The notes under the pieces: generated by a model
Seen by the model: only the letters and a program-made list of their open reading frames with translations
Database searches by the model: none
What the model was told of the DNA's origin: nothing
Translations under genes and position numbers: made by a program
Assembly: GCF_013409045.1 (NCBI RefSeq)
Contig: NZ_JACCBT010000001.1
Location: 5,642,001-5,706,000 of the forward strand
DNA length: 64,000 bases
Direction of reading: 5' to 3'
From: Actinomadura citrea
GTDB lineage: Bacteria; Actinomycetota; Actinomycetes; Streptosporangiales; Streptosporangiaceae
In this document: positions 46,815-56,106 of the stretch, piece after piece
Numbering within the stretch: position 1 is the first letter of the stretch
Layout: every line of letters starts with the position of its first letter

Positions 46815-46893
46815 TCGCCCCATCTTCCTCCCGGCGGCCGCACCGGCCAACGGATTTCCCCGCATCCGGCGACCCGTGTGGTTTTCTGAGGGC

Positions 46894-48372
46894 ATGTACG
46901 ACGTGATCATCACGGGCGGCGGGCACAACGGCCTGGTCGCGGCCGCCTACCTGGCGCGCGCCGGCAAGCGCGTGCTGGTGCTGGAACGGCTCGGGCACTT
47001 CGGCGGGCTGGCCGTCTCGGCGCGCGTCTTCCCCGGCGTGGACGCCCTGCTCTCGCGGTACTCCTACCTGGTGAGCCTGCTGCCGTCGCGGATCGTCCGG
47101 GACCTCGGCCTGCGCGTCGAGCTGCGCGGCCGGCGGTTCGCGTCGTACACGCCGGTCGGCGACGGCGGCCTGCTGATCGACAACGAGGATCCCGCGCGGA
47201 CGGCGGCGTCCCTCAGGGCCGACGCCGACGCATGGCGGAGGTTCTACGCGATGGCCGCTCGCGTCGCCGAACGCGTCGCGCCGACCCTGCTGGAACCGCT
47301 GCGCGACCGCGCCGGGCTCCGGGAGGCGGTGGACGACGGGGAGGCGTGGCGCGACCTGTTCGAGCGCCCCATCGGGGACGTCGTGGACGAGCGCTTCACC
47401 GACGACACCGTGCGCGGCGTCGTCCTCACCGACGCGCTGATCGGCACGTTCGCCGACACCCGCGATCCCGCGCTCCTGGCCAACCGGTGCTTCCTCTACC
47501 ACGTCATCGGGAACGGGACCGGCGACTGGAACGTGCCGGTCGGCGGCATGGGCGCGGTGACCGGCGCCCTGGCCGACGCCGCCCGCGCCGCCGGGGCCGA
47601 GCTGCGCTCCGGCATGGAGGTCCTGCACGTCGACCCGGCCGGAGAGGTGACGTTCCGGGACGCGGACGGCGCAGAGCACGCGGTCTCGGCCAGATGGGTG
47701 CTGGTCAACATGCCGCGTGAGAGCTCGGCCGAGGGGTCGCAGCTGAAGGTGAACATGGTGCTCTCGCGGCTGCCGCGGCTGCGCGACCCGTCCGTCCGGC
47801 CGGAGGAGGCGTTCGCGGGCACCTTCCACATCAACGAGGGCCGGGAGCAGATCGACAGGGCCTATCGCGAAGCCCGCGACGGCCGCGTTCCGGCCGTCCC
47901 GCCCGCCGAGGTCTACTGCCATTCGCTGACCGACCCGTCCATCCTCGGACCGGAACTGCGGGAGGCCGGGGCGCACACCCTGACGCTGTTCGGCCTGCAC
48001 ATGCCGGCGCGGCTGTTCCGGTCGGACCCCGAAGGGTCGCGCGCCGCGGCGTTGCGCGCGACGCTGGCGTCGTTCGACGCGGTGCTCGCCGAGCCGATCG
48101 AGGACTGCCTCCTGCGCGCCCCGGACGGCACGCCGTGTCTGGAAGCCAAGACGCCCGTCGACCTGGAGAACGGAGTCGGCCTCCCGGGTGGGCACATCTT
48201 CCACCGCGATCTGTCGTGGCCGTTCGCGGAGGCGGCCGGGGAACGCGGGCGGTGGGGCGTCGAGACCGAGCACCCGCGCGTGCTGCTGTGCGGCGCGGGC
48301 GCCAGGCGGGGCGGAGGCGTCAGCGGGATCCCCGGCCACAACGCGGCCCGCGCCGTCCTGGACGCCGGCTAG
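46894..48372 (+). CDS. FAD-dependent oxidoreductase, CrtI/PYROXD2-like
   Basis: 492 residues from ATG 46894. N-terminal FAD motif DVIITGGGHNGLVAAAYLARAG with the acidic VLVLER end. The C-terminal flavin motif VLLCGAGARRGGGVSGIPG matches phytoene-desaturase-like proteins, in particular the PYROXD2-like group of soil bacteria. Not adjacent to any carotenoid gene, so carotenoid synthesis is not implied. The last four bases (CTAG) overlap the convergent monooxygenase stop. Confidence 0.87.
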   Translation: MYDVIITGGGHNGLVAAAYLARAGKRVLVLERLGHFGGLAVSARVFPGVDALLSRYSYLVSLLPSRIVRDLGLRVELRGRRFASYTPVGDGGLLIDNEDPARTAASLRADADAWRRFYAMAARVAERVAPTLLEPLRDRAGLREAVDDGEAWRDLFERPIGDVVDERFTDDTVRGVVLTDALIGTFADTRDPALLANRCFLYHVIGNGTGDWNVPVGGMGAVTGALADAARAAGAELRSGMEVLHVDPAGEVTFRDADGAEHAVSARWVLVNMPRESSAEGSQLKVNMVLSRLPRLRDPSVRPEEAFAGTFHINEGREQIDRAYREARDGRVPAVPPAEVYCHSLTDPSILGPELREAGAHTLTLFGLHMPARLFRSDPEGSRAAALRATLASFDAVLAEPIEDCLLRAPDGTPCLEAKTPVDLENGVGLPGGHIFHRDLSWPFAEAAGERGRWGVETEHPRVLLCGAGARRGGGVSGIPGHNAARAVLDAG

Positions 48373-49925
48373 GAGCGCCCGCAGGCGCGGTGCAGGGCCG
48401 CGACCGCGGCCGCGGGGTCGTAGGCCGGCAGCACGGCGGCAAGGTGGCCGTCCGGGCGGACGATGTGCACCGTGTCCGGGCCGGCGTGCAGGGCCGTCCG
48501 CAGCACCCCGTCGGCGTCGATGGAGTCCAGCGCGAGGACCTGGTGCGGGACGCCGGTCGGCAATCCTCCGCCGTGCACGCCCTGGGTGAGGACCACGAAC
48601 CGCGTGCCGAACAGGCGGCGCAGGCGGGTCGGCTCGCCGTCCACGACGCACGGGCCGTCCGGGCAGAGGACGCCCGGCAGCGGCGGGCGGACGAGCCCGG
48701 GACCGCGCGGGAAGTCCTCCACCGGCCCGGCCGGGGTCGTCAGCGGCGAGTCCAGGTACCAGAACGGCTCGGCGAGCCTCCCCGAGTCGATGATCGTGCG
48801 GGGGTCCGGGTGCGTCCGGGCCGCCTCCAGGGCCTCCAGCCGCCGGGCCCGCTGCCGCGCGGTCTGCGGCACGAGGAACTCCATCGTCCGCGTGGTCACC
48901 CGCAGGTTCTCCCCGGCGGCGGCCCGGCGCTCGGCGTCGTAGCTGCGCAGCAGCGCGGGCGGGGCCCAGCCGTGCCGGACGAACGCGAGCTTCCAGGCGA
49001 GGTTCTCCGCGTCCTGCACGCCGGAGTTCAGGCCGCGGGCGCCGAACGGCGCGTAGACGTGGGCGGCGTCCCCGGCCAGGAACGCGCGACCGGACGCGAA
49101 CGCCGCCGCGCACCGCTCGTGGAACCGGTACACGGTGGCCCACACGACCTCGTACGGGACGTCCCCGGTGATCCTGCGGATGCGGGCGTCCAGCGCCCCC
49201 GACCCGCGCTCGGCGTCGAGGTCGTGGTCGGCGGGGACCTGCCAGTCGATGCGCCACGTCCCGTCCGGGCACTGGTGGACCAGGACCTGGCGCCCGGGGT
49301 TCCATTCGGGGTCGAAGAAGAACCGCCGCTCGCTCGGGAACGGCAGGTCCGCCCGGATGTCGCAGATGAGGAACCGGTCGGTGAAGGTGCGGCCGGGGAA
49401 GCCGATGCCGAGCAGGTCCCGGACGGCGCTGTGCCCGCCGTCCGCGCCGACCAGATGGGTGCCGCGCACGGTGACCCCGGCGGTTCCCTCGGAGCGGGCC
49501 TCGACTCCGTCCCCGTCCTGGCGCAGCCCGGTGACGCGCTGCCCGTACCGGACCTCCACCAGCGGTTCGGCCGCGGCCCGGTCTCGCAGCCACGCCTCGA
49601 CCTCCGCCTGGGAGATGTTGATCCAGGGCGGCACGGCGCTGCGTCCGGCGTCGGGGAAGGTGACGGCGAACAGTTCGTCCCCGCGGTAGTAGGTGCGGCC
49701 GGTCGTCCACGTCACGCCGCGCGCGATCATCGGTTCGGCGCACCCGACCCGGTCGAGCACGTCGAGGACGTCGCGCTGGAAGCAGATCGCCCGGGACCCG
49801 GACGGGTCGCGGCGGGCGGCGGCCTCCAGCACCACGGACGGCACCCCGTGCCGCGCCAGCAGCAGCGCCGTGACCAGGCCGACGGGACCCGCGCCCACGA
49901 CGACGACCGGTTCGCTGTCCCTCAC
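48369..49925 (-). CDS. FAD-dependent aromatic monooxygenase (group A, PheA/TfdB type)
   Basis: 518 residues. GXGXXG at VVVGAGPVGLVTALLLARHG, the DG motif GADGGHSAVRDLLG and FAD/ribityl motif FLAGDAAHVYAPFGARGLNSG. The C-terminal ~100 residues match the thioredoxin-like tail of phenol hydroxylase-type enzymes. Uses NADPH and oxygen to hydroxylate an aromatic compound; substrate unknown. It starts 12 bp after the pyrophosphatase stop, so the two may be cotranscribed. Confidence 0.88.
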   Translation of the reverse strand: MRDSEPVVVVGAGPVGLVTALLLARHGVPSVVLEAAARRDPSGSRAICFQRDVLDVLDRVGCAEPMIARGVTWTTGRTYYRGDELFAVTFPDAGRSAVPPWINISQAEVEAWLRDRAAAEPLVEVRYGQRVTGLRQDGDGVEARSEGTAGVTVRGTHLVGADGGHSAVRDLLGIGFPGRTFTDRFLICDIRADLPFPSERRFFFDPEWNPGRQVLVHQCPDGTWRIDWQVPADHDLDAERGSGALDARIRRITGDVPYEVVWATVYRFHERCAAAFASGRAFLAGDAAHVYAPFGARGLNSGVQDAENLAWKLAFVRHGWAPPALLRSYDAERRAAAGENLRVTTRTMEFLVPQTARQRARRLEALEAARTHPDPRTIIDSGRLAEPFWYLDSPLTTPAGPVEDFPRGPGLVRPPLPGVLCPDGPCVVDGEPTRLRRLFGTRFVVLTQGVHGGGLPTGVPHQVLALDSIDADGVLRTALHAGPDTVHIVRPDGHLAAVLPAYDPAAAVAALHRACGRS

Positions 49926-49937
49926 GCGTCCACCTGA

Positions 49938-50441
49938 TCACGTCGGGGCGTTCCCGGCCACCTCCCGTGCGCGCTCCGCGGCGGCCCGCTCGATCGTCCG
50001 GTCGGCGACCCGCCGGTCCTGCCAGCCGCGCACATCGGTGCCCTTGCCGGGCTCCAGGTTCTTGTAGATGTCGAAGAAGTGCGCGATCTCGTCGAGGACG
50101 TGCTCGTGGACGTCCCGCAGGTCGCGCATCCCGGCGTAGCGGACGTCCCCGGCCGGCACTGTGAGGATCTTGCCGTCGGGGACGCCCCCGTCGAGCATCC
50201 AGAACACCCCGATGCTGCGCACCTTGATCACGCACCCGGGGAAGGTGGGCTCCTCCAGCAGCACCATCGCGTCCAGCGGGTCCCCGTCCTCCGCGCACGT
50301 GCCCGGGATGTAGCCGTAGTCCAGCGGATACTGCGTCGAGGTGAACAGCATCCGGTCGAGCCGGATGCGGCCGAGCCGGTGGTCCATCTCGTACTTGTTG
50401 CGCGATCCCCGGGGGATCTCGACGATCATGTCGATCTCCAT
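49938..50441 (-). CDS. ppa: Inorganic pyrophosphatase, family I
   Basis: 167 residues from ATG 50441, with GGGGAGGG upstream. Active-site residues are all visible: K and E in SRNKYE, YPLDYGYI, the EDGDPLDA signature, a D-x4-D-x-K pattern in LDGGVPDGKILTVP, and YKNLEPGK. Hydrolyses pyrophosphate from biosynthesis in the cytoplasm. Lies 47 bp after polA on the same strand. Confidence 0.95.
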   Translation of the reverse strand: MEIDMIVEIPRGSRNKYEMDHRLGRIRLDRMLFTSTQYPLDYGYIPGTCAEDGDPLDAMVLLEEPTFPGCVIKVRSIGVFWMLDGGVPDGKILTVPAGDVRYAGMRDLRDVHEHVLDEIAHFFDIYKNLEPGKGTDVRGWQDRRVADRTIERAAAERAREVAGNAPT

Positions 50442-50488
50442 GAATCCCTCCCCAGGGGAGCACTACCCACGAGTCGCCTCCCGCCACT

Positions 50489-53122
50489 TCAGTGGGCGGC
50501 GGCGTTCCAGTCGGGGCCGGCGCCGATGGCGACCTCCAGGCCGACCGCGAGCGGGTAGGCCGTCGTCATCCCGGTGCGGACGATCTCCCGCACCGCGTCC
50601 GCCTCGCCGGGCGCGACCTCCAGGACGATCTCGTCGTGCACCTGGAGCAGCAGGCGGCTGGCCAGCCCGGCGGCGGTGAGCGCCTCGTCCACCCGCAGCA
50701 TCGCGATCTTGACGATGTCCGCGGCGGAGCCCTGGACGGGGGCGTTCAGCGCCATCCGCTCGGCCGTCTCGCGGCGCTGCCGGTTGTCGCTGTTCAGATG
50801 GGGCAGGTAGCGGCGGCGGCCGAGGACCGTGCGGGTGTAGCCGGTGGCGCGGGCCTCGGCGACGACGTGGTCGAGGTAGTCGCGGACGCCGCCGAGCCGC
50901 TCGAAGTAGGCGTCCATCAGCGGGCGCGCCTCGGCCACGGGGATGCCGAGCTGCCTGGCCAGGCCGAACGCCGACAGTCCGTAGGCCAGCCCGTACGACA
51001 TCGCCTTGATCTTGCGGCGCATGTCCGGGGTGACGGCGTGCGGGCGGGCGCCGAAGACCTGCGCGGCCATCGTGGTGTGCAGGTCCTCTCCGGACGCGAA
51101 CGCCGCCAGCAGCGTGGGATCCTGCGACAGGTGCGCCATGACGCGCAGTTCGAGCTGGCCGTAGTCGGCCGTCATCAGCGATGCGTGGCCCTCGCCGGGC
51201 GTGAACGCGCGGCGGATGCGCCGCCCCTCTTCCGTCCGGATGGGGATGACCTGCAGGTTCGGGTCGGCGGAGCTGAGCCGGCCGGTCGCGGCGACGGTCT
51301 GCTGGAAGCTGGTGTGGATGCGGCCGTCCGCGCCGATCTCCCGGATGAGCCCGGCGACCGTGGAGCGCAGCCGCGCCTGGTCGCGGTGGCGCAGCAGGAT
51401 CTGCGGCAGGCCGTTGTCGGTCCGGGTGGCGAGCCAGGTCAGTGCGTCCAGGTCGGTGGAGTACCCCGACTTGATCTTCTTGGTCCTCGGCAGGTCGAGC
51501 TCGCCGAACAGCACCTCCTGGAGCTGCTTGGTCGAGCCGGGGTTGAAGCGGCGCCCGGCGATCTCGGCGGCCTCGTCGGCGGCGCGCTCCATCCCGGCGG
51601 AGAAGTACCGTTCCAGCTCGTGCAGGAGACCCGCCTCGACGTGCACGCCGGCGCGCTCGGCGCGGGCGAGCAGGCGCGACAGCGGCAGCTCGACGTCGCG
51701 CAGGACCTCGTCCATGCCCGTGGACGCCAGGTCGGCGGCGAACACGCCGGCGAGGTCGAGGACGGCGCGGGCGCTCAGCATCAGCCCGGCCGCGCCCTCG
51801 GCGGACGGGCGGCGCCCGAGATGGCGGCCCGCGAGGTCGGCGATCCCGTAGGCGGCCAGGCCCGGCAGCAGCAGGTACGCGGCCATCGCGGTGTCGGTGG
51901 CGATTCCGTCGAGGTGCCAGCCGCGCTCGCCGAACACGCGCAGCAGCGCCTTCACGTCGTGCAGCGCCTTGGGCCGGCCGGGGTCGGCCAGCCAGGCGGC
52001 GAAGGCCCGCTCGTCCTTCGCGGTGAGGCCGGACGGCTCGAACGACGCGGCTTCCCCGTCGCCGGTGGCCAGCGCGATCCGCTCGATGTCGCCCGCGCCG
52101 CGCGCCCACGTGGAGTCGGCGGCCAGCCCGGTCAGACCCGTCGCGTGCGACCCCAGCCAGCCGGCCAGCTCGTCCGGCCCCAGCTCCCGCCCCTGGACGG
52201 GCTCCGGCTCGGCGTCCTCCGGGGGACGTCCGCCGCCCGGGTCGGCCGCGAACAGGCGCTGCCGGAGGCTGGCGTTGCGGAACTCCAGCTCGTCCAGCAG
52301 GGAGGTGAAGGCGGTCAGGTCGTACGGGCGCCGCCGCAGGTCGGCGGGCGCCACCGGGAGGTCCAGGTCGCGCACGAGCTCGGTCAGCCGCCGGTTCAGC
52401 GCGACCGTGTCGGCGGCGGCGCGCAGCTTCTCCCCCGCCTTGCCCTTCACCTCGCCCGCGCTCTCCAGCAGGACCTTCAGCGACCCGTAGTCGCGGACCC
52501 ACTTGGCGGCCGTCTTCTCCCCGATGCCGGGAATGCTCGGCAGATTGTCGGACGGGTCGCCGCGCAGCGCCGCGAAGTCGGGGTACTGCGCCGGGGTGAG
52601 CCCGTACCGCTCCCGCACCGCGCCGGGCGTGTACCGGATCATCTCCGACGCCGTCCGGTAGAAGTACAGGACGGTGACGTGGTCGCTGACGAGCTGCAGC
52701 ACGTCCCGGTCACCGGTGAGGATCAGCACGTCCATGCCGTCCGCCTCCGCCGCCGTCGCCAGCGTCGCGATGACGTCGTCGGCCTCGTAGCCGGGCGCCC
52801 GCAGCACCGGCACGCTCATCGCGGCGAGCAGCCGGTCCAGGATCGGCAGCTGGCTGCCGAACTCGCTCGGCGACCGCGTCCGGGTGGCCTTGTAGTCGGG
52901 GAACTCCTCGGTGCGGAAGGTCTGCCGGGAGACGTCGAACGCGACGGCCGCGTGCGAGGGGCGCTCGTCCCGCAGCACGTTGGCGAGCATGTTCGCGAAC
53001 CCGTACACCACGTTGGTCGGCTGCCCGGAGGTGGTGGTGAAGTTCTCGACCGGCAGCGCGTAGAACGCCCGGTAGGCCAGCGAGTGGCCGTCCAGGAGCA
53101 GCAGGCGGGGCCGGTCGGTCAT
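50489..53122 (-). CDS. polA: DNA polymerase I
   Basis: 877 residues. 5'-3' exonuclease domain (1-290: LLLDGHSLAYRAFYALP, YEADDVIATLA, LTGDRDVLQLV, GDPSDNLPSIPGIGEKTAAKW). Proofreading domain (about 310-480) has lost the first-motif acidic pair (AADST), as is common in actinobacteria. Polymerase motifs: A ADYGQLELRVMAHLS, B RRKIKAMSYGLAYGLSAFG and C LLLQVHDEIVLEV. Motif A departs from the usual DYSQIELR. Possibly one of two pol I paralogues in the genome. Confidence 0.95.
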   Translation of the reverse strand: MTDRPRLLLLDGHSLAYRAFYALPVENFTTTSGQPTNVVYGFANMLANVLRDERPSHAAVAFDVSRQTFRTEEFPDYKATRTRSPSEFGSQLPILDRLLAAMSVPVLRAPGYEADDVIATLATAAEADGMDVLILTGDRDVLQLVSDHVTVLYFYRTASEMIRYTPGAVRERYGLTPAQYPDFAALRGDPSDNLPSIPGIGEKTAAKWVRDYGSLKVLLESAGEVKGKAGEKLRAAADTVALNRRLTELVRDLDLPVAPADLRRRPYDLTAFTSLLDELEFRNASLRQRLFAADPGGGRPPEDAEPEPVQGRELGPDELAGWLGSHATGLTGLAADSTWARGAGDIERIALATGDGEAASFEPSGLTAKDERAFAAWLADPGRPKALHDVKALLRVFGERGWHLDGIATDTAMAAYLLLPGLAAYGIADLAGRHLGRRPSAEGAAGLMLSARAVLDLAGVFAADLASTGMDEVLRDVELPLSRLLARAERAGVHVEAGLLHELERYFSAGMERAADEAAEIAGRRFNPGSTKQLQEVLFGELDLPRTKKIKSGYSTDLDALTWLATRTDNGLPQILLRHRDQARLRSTVAGLIREIGADGRIHTSFQQTVAATGRLSSADPNLQVIPIRTEEGRRIRRAFTPGEGHASLMTADYGQLELRVMAHLSQDPTLLAAFASGEDLHTTMAAQVFGARPHAVTPDMRRKIKAMSYGLAYGLSAFGLARQLGIPVAEARPLMDAYFERLGGVRDYLDHVVAEARATGYTRTVLGRRRYLPHLNSDNRQRRETAERMALNAPVQGSAADIVKIAMLRVDEALTAAGLASRLLLQVHDEIVLEVAPGEADAVREIVRTGMTTAYPLAVGLEVAIGAGPDWNAAAH

Positions 53123-53185
53123 GTGTCACATCCTGGCACCCGGGGTACCGGGCATGAAACCGGCGGCGAGGGTGTTGGGGGCGGC

Positions 53186-54016
53186 ATGACCAAGATCGAA
53201 CTAGGACGGCTCGGCATCTGGCGCCCGTGGCCGCAGCTGAGCCCGGACCTGGCCAGGGACGTCGAGGACCTCGGCTACGGCGCGATCTGGATCGGCGCCT
53301 CGCCGGCCGATCCGGACATCGCCGGGCGGCTCCTCGCCGCGACCGACCGCATCGTGGTCGCCACCGGCATCGTGAACATGTGGAGCACCCCCGCCGAGGA
53401 GGCCGCCGCGGGCTACCGCCGGCTGAACGACGCGCACGGCGGCCGGTTCCTGCTCGGCGCCGGCATCGGCCACCGGGAGCAGGACCAGGCGTACCGCAGC
53501 CCGTACGAGACGATCGTGGACTACCTCGACCGGCTGGACGCGGAGGGCGTCCCGGCCGAGGGGCGGGTCCTCGCCGCGCTGGGGCCGAAGGTGCTGCGGC
53601 TGGCGGCCGAGCGGGCAGCGGGCGCCCACCCGTACCTGACCACGCCCGAGCACACCAGGTCGGCGCGGGAGATCCTCGGGGCGGGCCCGCTGCTGGCGCC
53701 GGAGCAGAAGGTCGTGCTCGAACCCGACCCGGTGCGCGCCCGCGCCGTCGCCAGGGAGGCCCTGGGCCGCTATCTCGCCCTGCGCAACTACGTCGCCAGT
53801 TTCGAGCGGCTGGGGTTCACCGCCGAGGACTTCGCCGGCGGCGGCAGCGACGCGCTCGTGGACGCGTTGGTCGCCCACGGCGACGCGGCGGCGGTCGCGG
53901 CGCGGCTGGCCGCCCATCTGGAGGCCGGCGCCGACAACGTCGCCGTCCAGGTGCTGACCGAGCCCGGCGGCGATCCTCGTCCCGCCCTGCGGTCGATCGC
54001 CGAGGCGCTGCTGTGA
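53186..54016 (+). CDS. LLM-class F420-type oxidoreductase
   Basis: 276 residues from ATG 53186. Luciferase-like barrel: IELGRLGIWRPW, IWIGASPADP, RIVVATGIVNMWS, RFLLGAGIGH and YLTTPEHTRSAR. This pattern is typical of actinobacterial F420-dependent LLM enzymes (the TIGR03620-like branch). Substrate unknown. Divergent from polA with a 63-bp gap; it ends at a shared bidirectional terminator. Confidence 0.88.
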   Translation: MTKIELGRLGIWRPWPQLSPDLARDVEDLGYGAIWIGASPADPDIAGRLLAATDRIVVATGIVNMWSTPAEEAAAGYRRLNDAHGGRFLLGAGIGHREQDQAYRSPYETIVDYLDRLDAEGVPAEGRVLAALGPKVLRLAAERAAGAHPYLTTPEHTRSAREILGAGPLLAPEQKVVLEPDPVRARAVAREALGRYLALRNYVASFERLGFTAEDFAGGGSDALVDALVAHGDAAAVAARLAAHLEAGADNVAVQVLTEPGGDPRPALRSIAEALL

Positions 54017-54067
54017 CCGGGCCGCCGCTCTGACCCGGCGCACCGCCCCCGCGGGGGCGGACATGGC

Positions 54068-54099
54068 GAGGGACGCGCCCGGGTCCGGGCGCGTCCCTC
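54068..54099. terminator. Bidirectional hairpin between convergent genes
   Basis: GAGGGACGCGCCCGG / CCGGGCGCGTCCCTC, a near-complete palindrome with 13-15 bp stem, centred between the stops at 54016 and 54113. Serves both the LLM gene and the peptidase gene. Confidence 0.85.
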
Positions 54100-54112
54100 G
54101 GTGCGACGGGTC

Positions 54113-55627
54113 CTACCGGGTCGCGTAGTTGCCGATCACGTCAGGCGTGGCGCGCTTGCCGGGCTGCGCCCGCCTGCGGGCGAGCTCGTTCCCGTTGACC
54201 GTCAGGGTGCTGTGCGCGAACAGCTCGGTGACCGCGGCGGTGCCGTCGATCATCTGGTCGAAGCCCTTCAGGTTCACGTTGTCGTAGCGGTCGCAGGCCT
54301 GGTGGTAGCACGGGTCGTAGGCGAGGCCCGCGGTGCCGCCGTACAGCTTCGCCTGCTCGGGGGTCTTGATCCCTTCGGCGCCGGTGAACAGGCCGCCGGC
54401 GGGGATGCCCACGGTGATGAAGGCGTTGTAGTCCGAGCGCCCGTTGAACGGCGTCGGGTCGGTGGGCAGCTTCCGCCGGCCGAAGTGGTCGACGAACGCC
54501 TTCTCGATCGCGCCGGATCCGGCCGGGGCCTCGACGTTGTTCTCGCCCGCGCTGTTGTCGCCGTCGTAGACGAAGTTCACGTAGTTGGGCGAGGCGAGCA
54601 TGTCGAAGTCGAGCATCAGCGCGACCTTGTCGCGCTCGGCCTGCGGGAGGGTGTCGACGTAGTACTGCGAGCCGAGCAGTCCTTCTTCCTCCGCGCCCCA
54701 GAAGGCGAACCGCACCTTGTTGCGCACCTTGGAGCCGAGCTTGTTGATCTGCGCGGCCATCTCCAGCAGCGCGGCGGTGCCCGAGCCGTCGTCGTTGATG
54801 CCGGGCCCGGCGGCGACGCTGTCGTTGTGGGCGCCGACCACCACGACGTTGTCGGCCCTGCCGCGCCTGGTGTCGGCGATGACGTTGGCGGCCTGGCGCT
54901 TGTCGTTCTGCGTGTCGGTCCTGACCCGCAGCGTGACGCCGCCGTTCTGCGCCTGCTGGACGAGGGCCTTGCCGACCGCGTTCGTCGGGCCGACCACGGG
55001 GATCTCGTACGGCGTGGACAGCGTTCCCCCGACCGGACCCGGCTCGGTGGGCAGCTGGTAGATGACGACGGCGGCCGCGCCGGCGGCGATGGCGTTGTCG
55101 GTCTTGACGGAGAAGAAGCAGCCGCCGCGCTGGATCAGCGCGATGTGGCCCTTCGGGAACCCGGCGAAGTCGCCGGCCTCGCACCCGCTGCCGGATCCGG
55201 TGGCCCCCGGGTCGACGGGGGTCGCGGGGGCGGTGACGTCTCCCGACCCGGAGTACTGCAGCGTCTCGAAGTCGCCGTGCGGCGCGAACGTCTTCGGATC
55301 GGGCGCGGTCTCGGCGAGGACCGGCTCCGACAGCTCCTGCCAGAAGTCGAACTCGAAGTTCTGGATCGTCGGCGTGTATCCGGCCCGTTTGAGCTGGTCC
55401 GCGATGTACTTGATGGTGATCTTGTTACCGGGCAGTCCCGCGGCCCGGTTGCCGCCGTTGGCGTCCGAGATCTTCTGCAGGTTCAGCTGGTGGTGCCGCA
55501 CGTCGCTCAGCTTGACGAGCTTGGCCAGCTTGGACTGGGCCGGGCCGGCGGCTTGGGCGGGCGCCGCGGCCACGGTGGTGGCGGCGAGCGACAGCCCGGC
55601 GAGGACGGCTAGCGCGGCTCTGCGCAT
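54113..55627 (-). CDS. Secreted M28 zinc aminopeptidase with PA domain
   Basis: 504 residues from ATG 55627. Signal peptide to about residue 26 (AAPAQA). PA (protease-associated) insert about 125-260 (GHIALIQRGGCFFSVKT). Zinc ligands of the M28 domain: VVGAHNDSV (H, D), NDDGSGTAALLE (D), AEEEGLLGSQYY (E, E), DFDMLASPN (D) and CYHQACD (H). Close in form to Streptomyces leucine aminopeptidases. The 479-bp upstream region (55628-56106) carries three palindromes. Confidence 0.93.
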   Translation of the reverse strand: MRRAALAVLAGLSLAATTVAAAPAQAAGPAQSKLAKLVKLSDVRHHQLNLQKISDANGGNRAAGLPGNKITIKYIADQLKRAGYTPTIQNFEFDFWQELSEPVLAETAPDPKTFAPHGDFETLQYSGSGDVTAPATPVDPGATGSGSGCEAGDFAGFPKGHIALIQRGGCFFSVKTDNAIAAGAAAVVIYQLPTEPGPVGGTLSTPYEIPVVGPTNAVGKALVQQAQNGGVTLRVRTDTQNDKRQAANVIADTRRGRADNVVVVGAHNDSVAAGPGINDDGSGTAALLEMAAQINKLGSKVRNKVRFAFWGAEEEGLLGSQYYVDTLPQAERDKVALMLDFDMLASPNYVNFVYDGDNSAGENNVEAPAGSGAIEKAFVDHFGRRKLPTDPTPFNGRSDYNAFITVGIPAGGLFTGAEGIKTPEQAKLYGGTAGLAYDPCYHQACDRYDNVNLKGFDQMIDGTAAVTELFAHSTLTVNGNELARRRAQPGKRATPDVIGNYATR

Positions 55628-55668
55628 GCTCGGTCTCCGTTGGTGGGGGGACAAAGTAAACCGAAGCT

Positions 55669-55752
55669 TGACATGTGTCATTTCCTGCAACAAGACACGA
55701 CTCCGCATCAAAACGGCCAATATTGGCCTAGTTTTTCACCGTGTTAACACGG
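55669..55752. promoter_or_regulatory. Cluster of palindromes in the peptidase/conservon intergenic region
   Basis: TGACA-TG-TGTCA (55669-55680), GGCCAATATTGGCC (55715-55728, perfect 14 bp) and CCGTGTTAACACGG (55739-55752, perfect 14 bp). They lie in an AT-rich patch 42-125 bp upstream of the secreted peptidase. Candidate binding sites for one or more dimeric regulators. The remaining stretch, 55753-56106, shows no credible gene, only short iterated GGGGACGA units just before cvnA. Confidence 0.6.
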
Positions 55753-56106
55753 TTGACATGTCTCCGCCGATTCCCCCCGCAGCCCTTCATGGCCTCCATG
55801 CGATGTGCTCGGCAAGAACCGGAAGACCAATCAATTACAAGATCATTCAATTGCGGTCGACGTACTGACCTGCGACGACACTCGGGAAAGGGCGGGCGGT
55901 GCGCGGCGGGGGCGGCCGCGGCGGCGCAGTGCCCGGAAACCGCCGCGCACACGCCCGGGAAGCGATCGTTCACGCGGTGCACGCGAGAGATCACAAGTCG
56001 CCGCAGGTAAGACCTCTGGTCTCCGGCAAATCGAACTAAGTATGCTCCGGTCCCGCCAGGTCGGTCGGGGACGACCGGGGACGAAGACGATCAGGAGTGT
56101 GGGCCG

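Noticed and set aside
50492..53185. N-terminal 898 codons of a long plus-strand frame running into the LLM gene
   Set aside because: Antisense to polA. The LLM family start is at ATG 53186, so the extension is chance.
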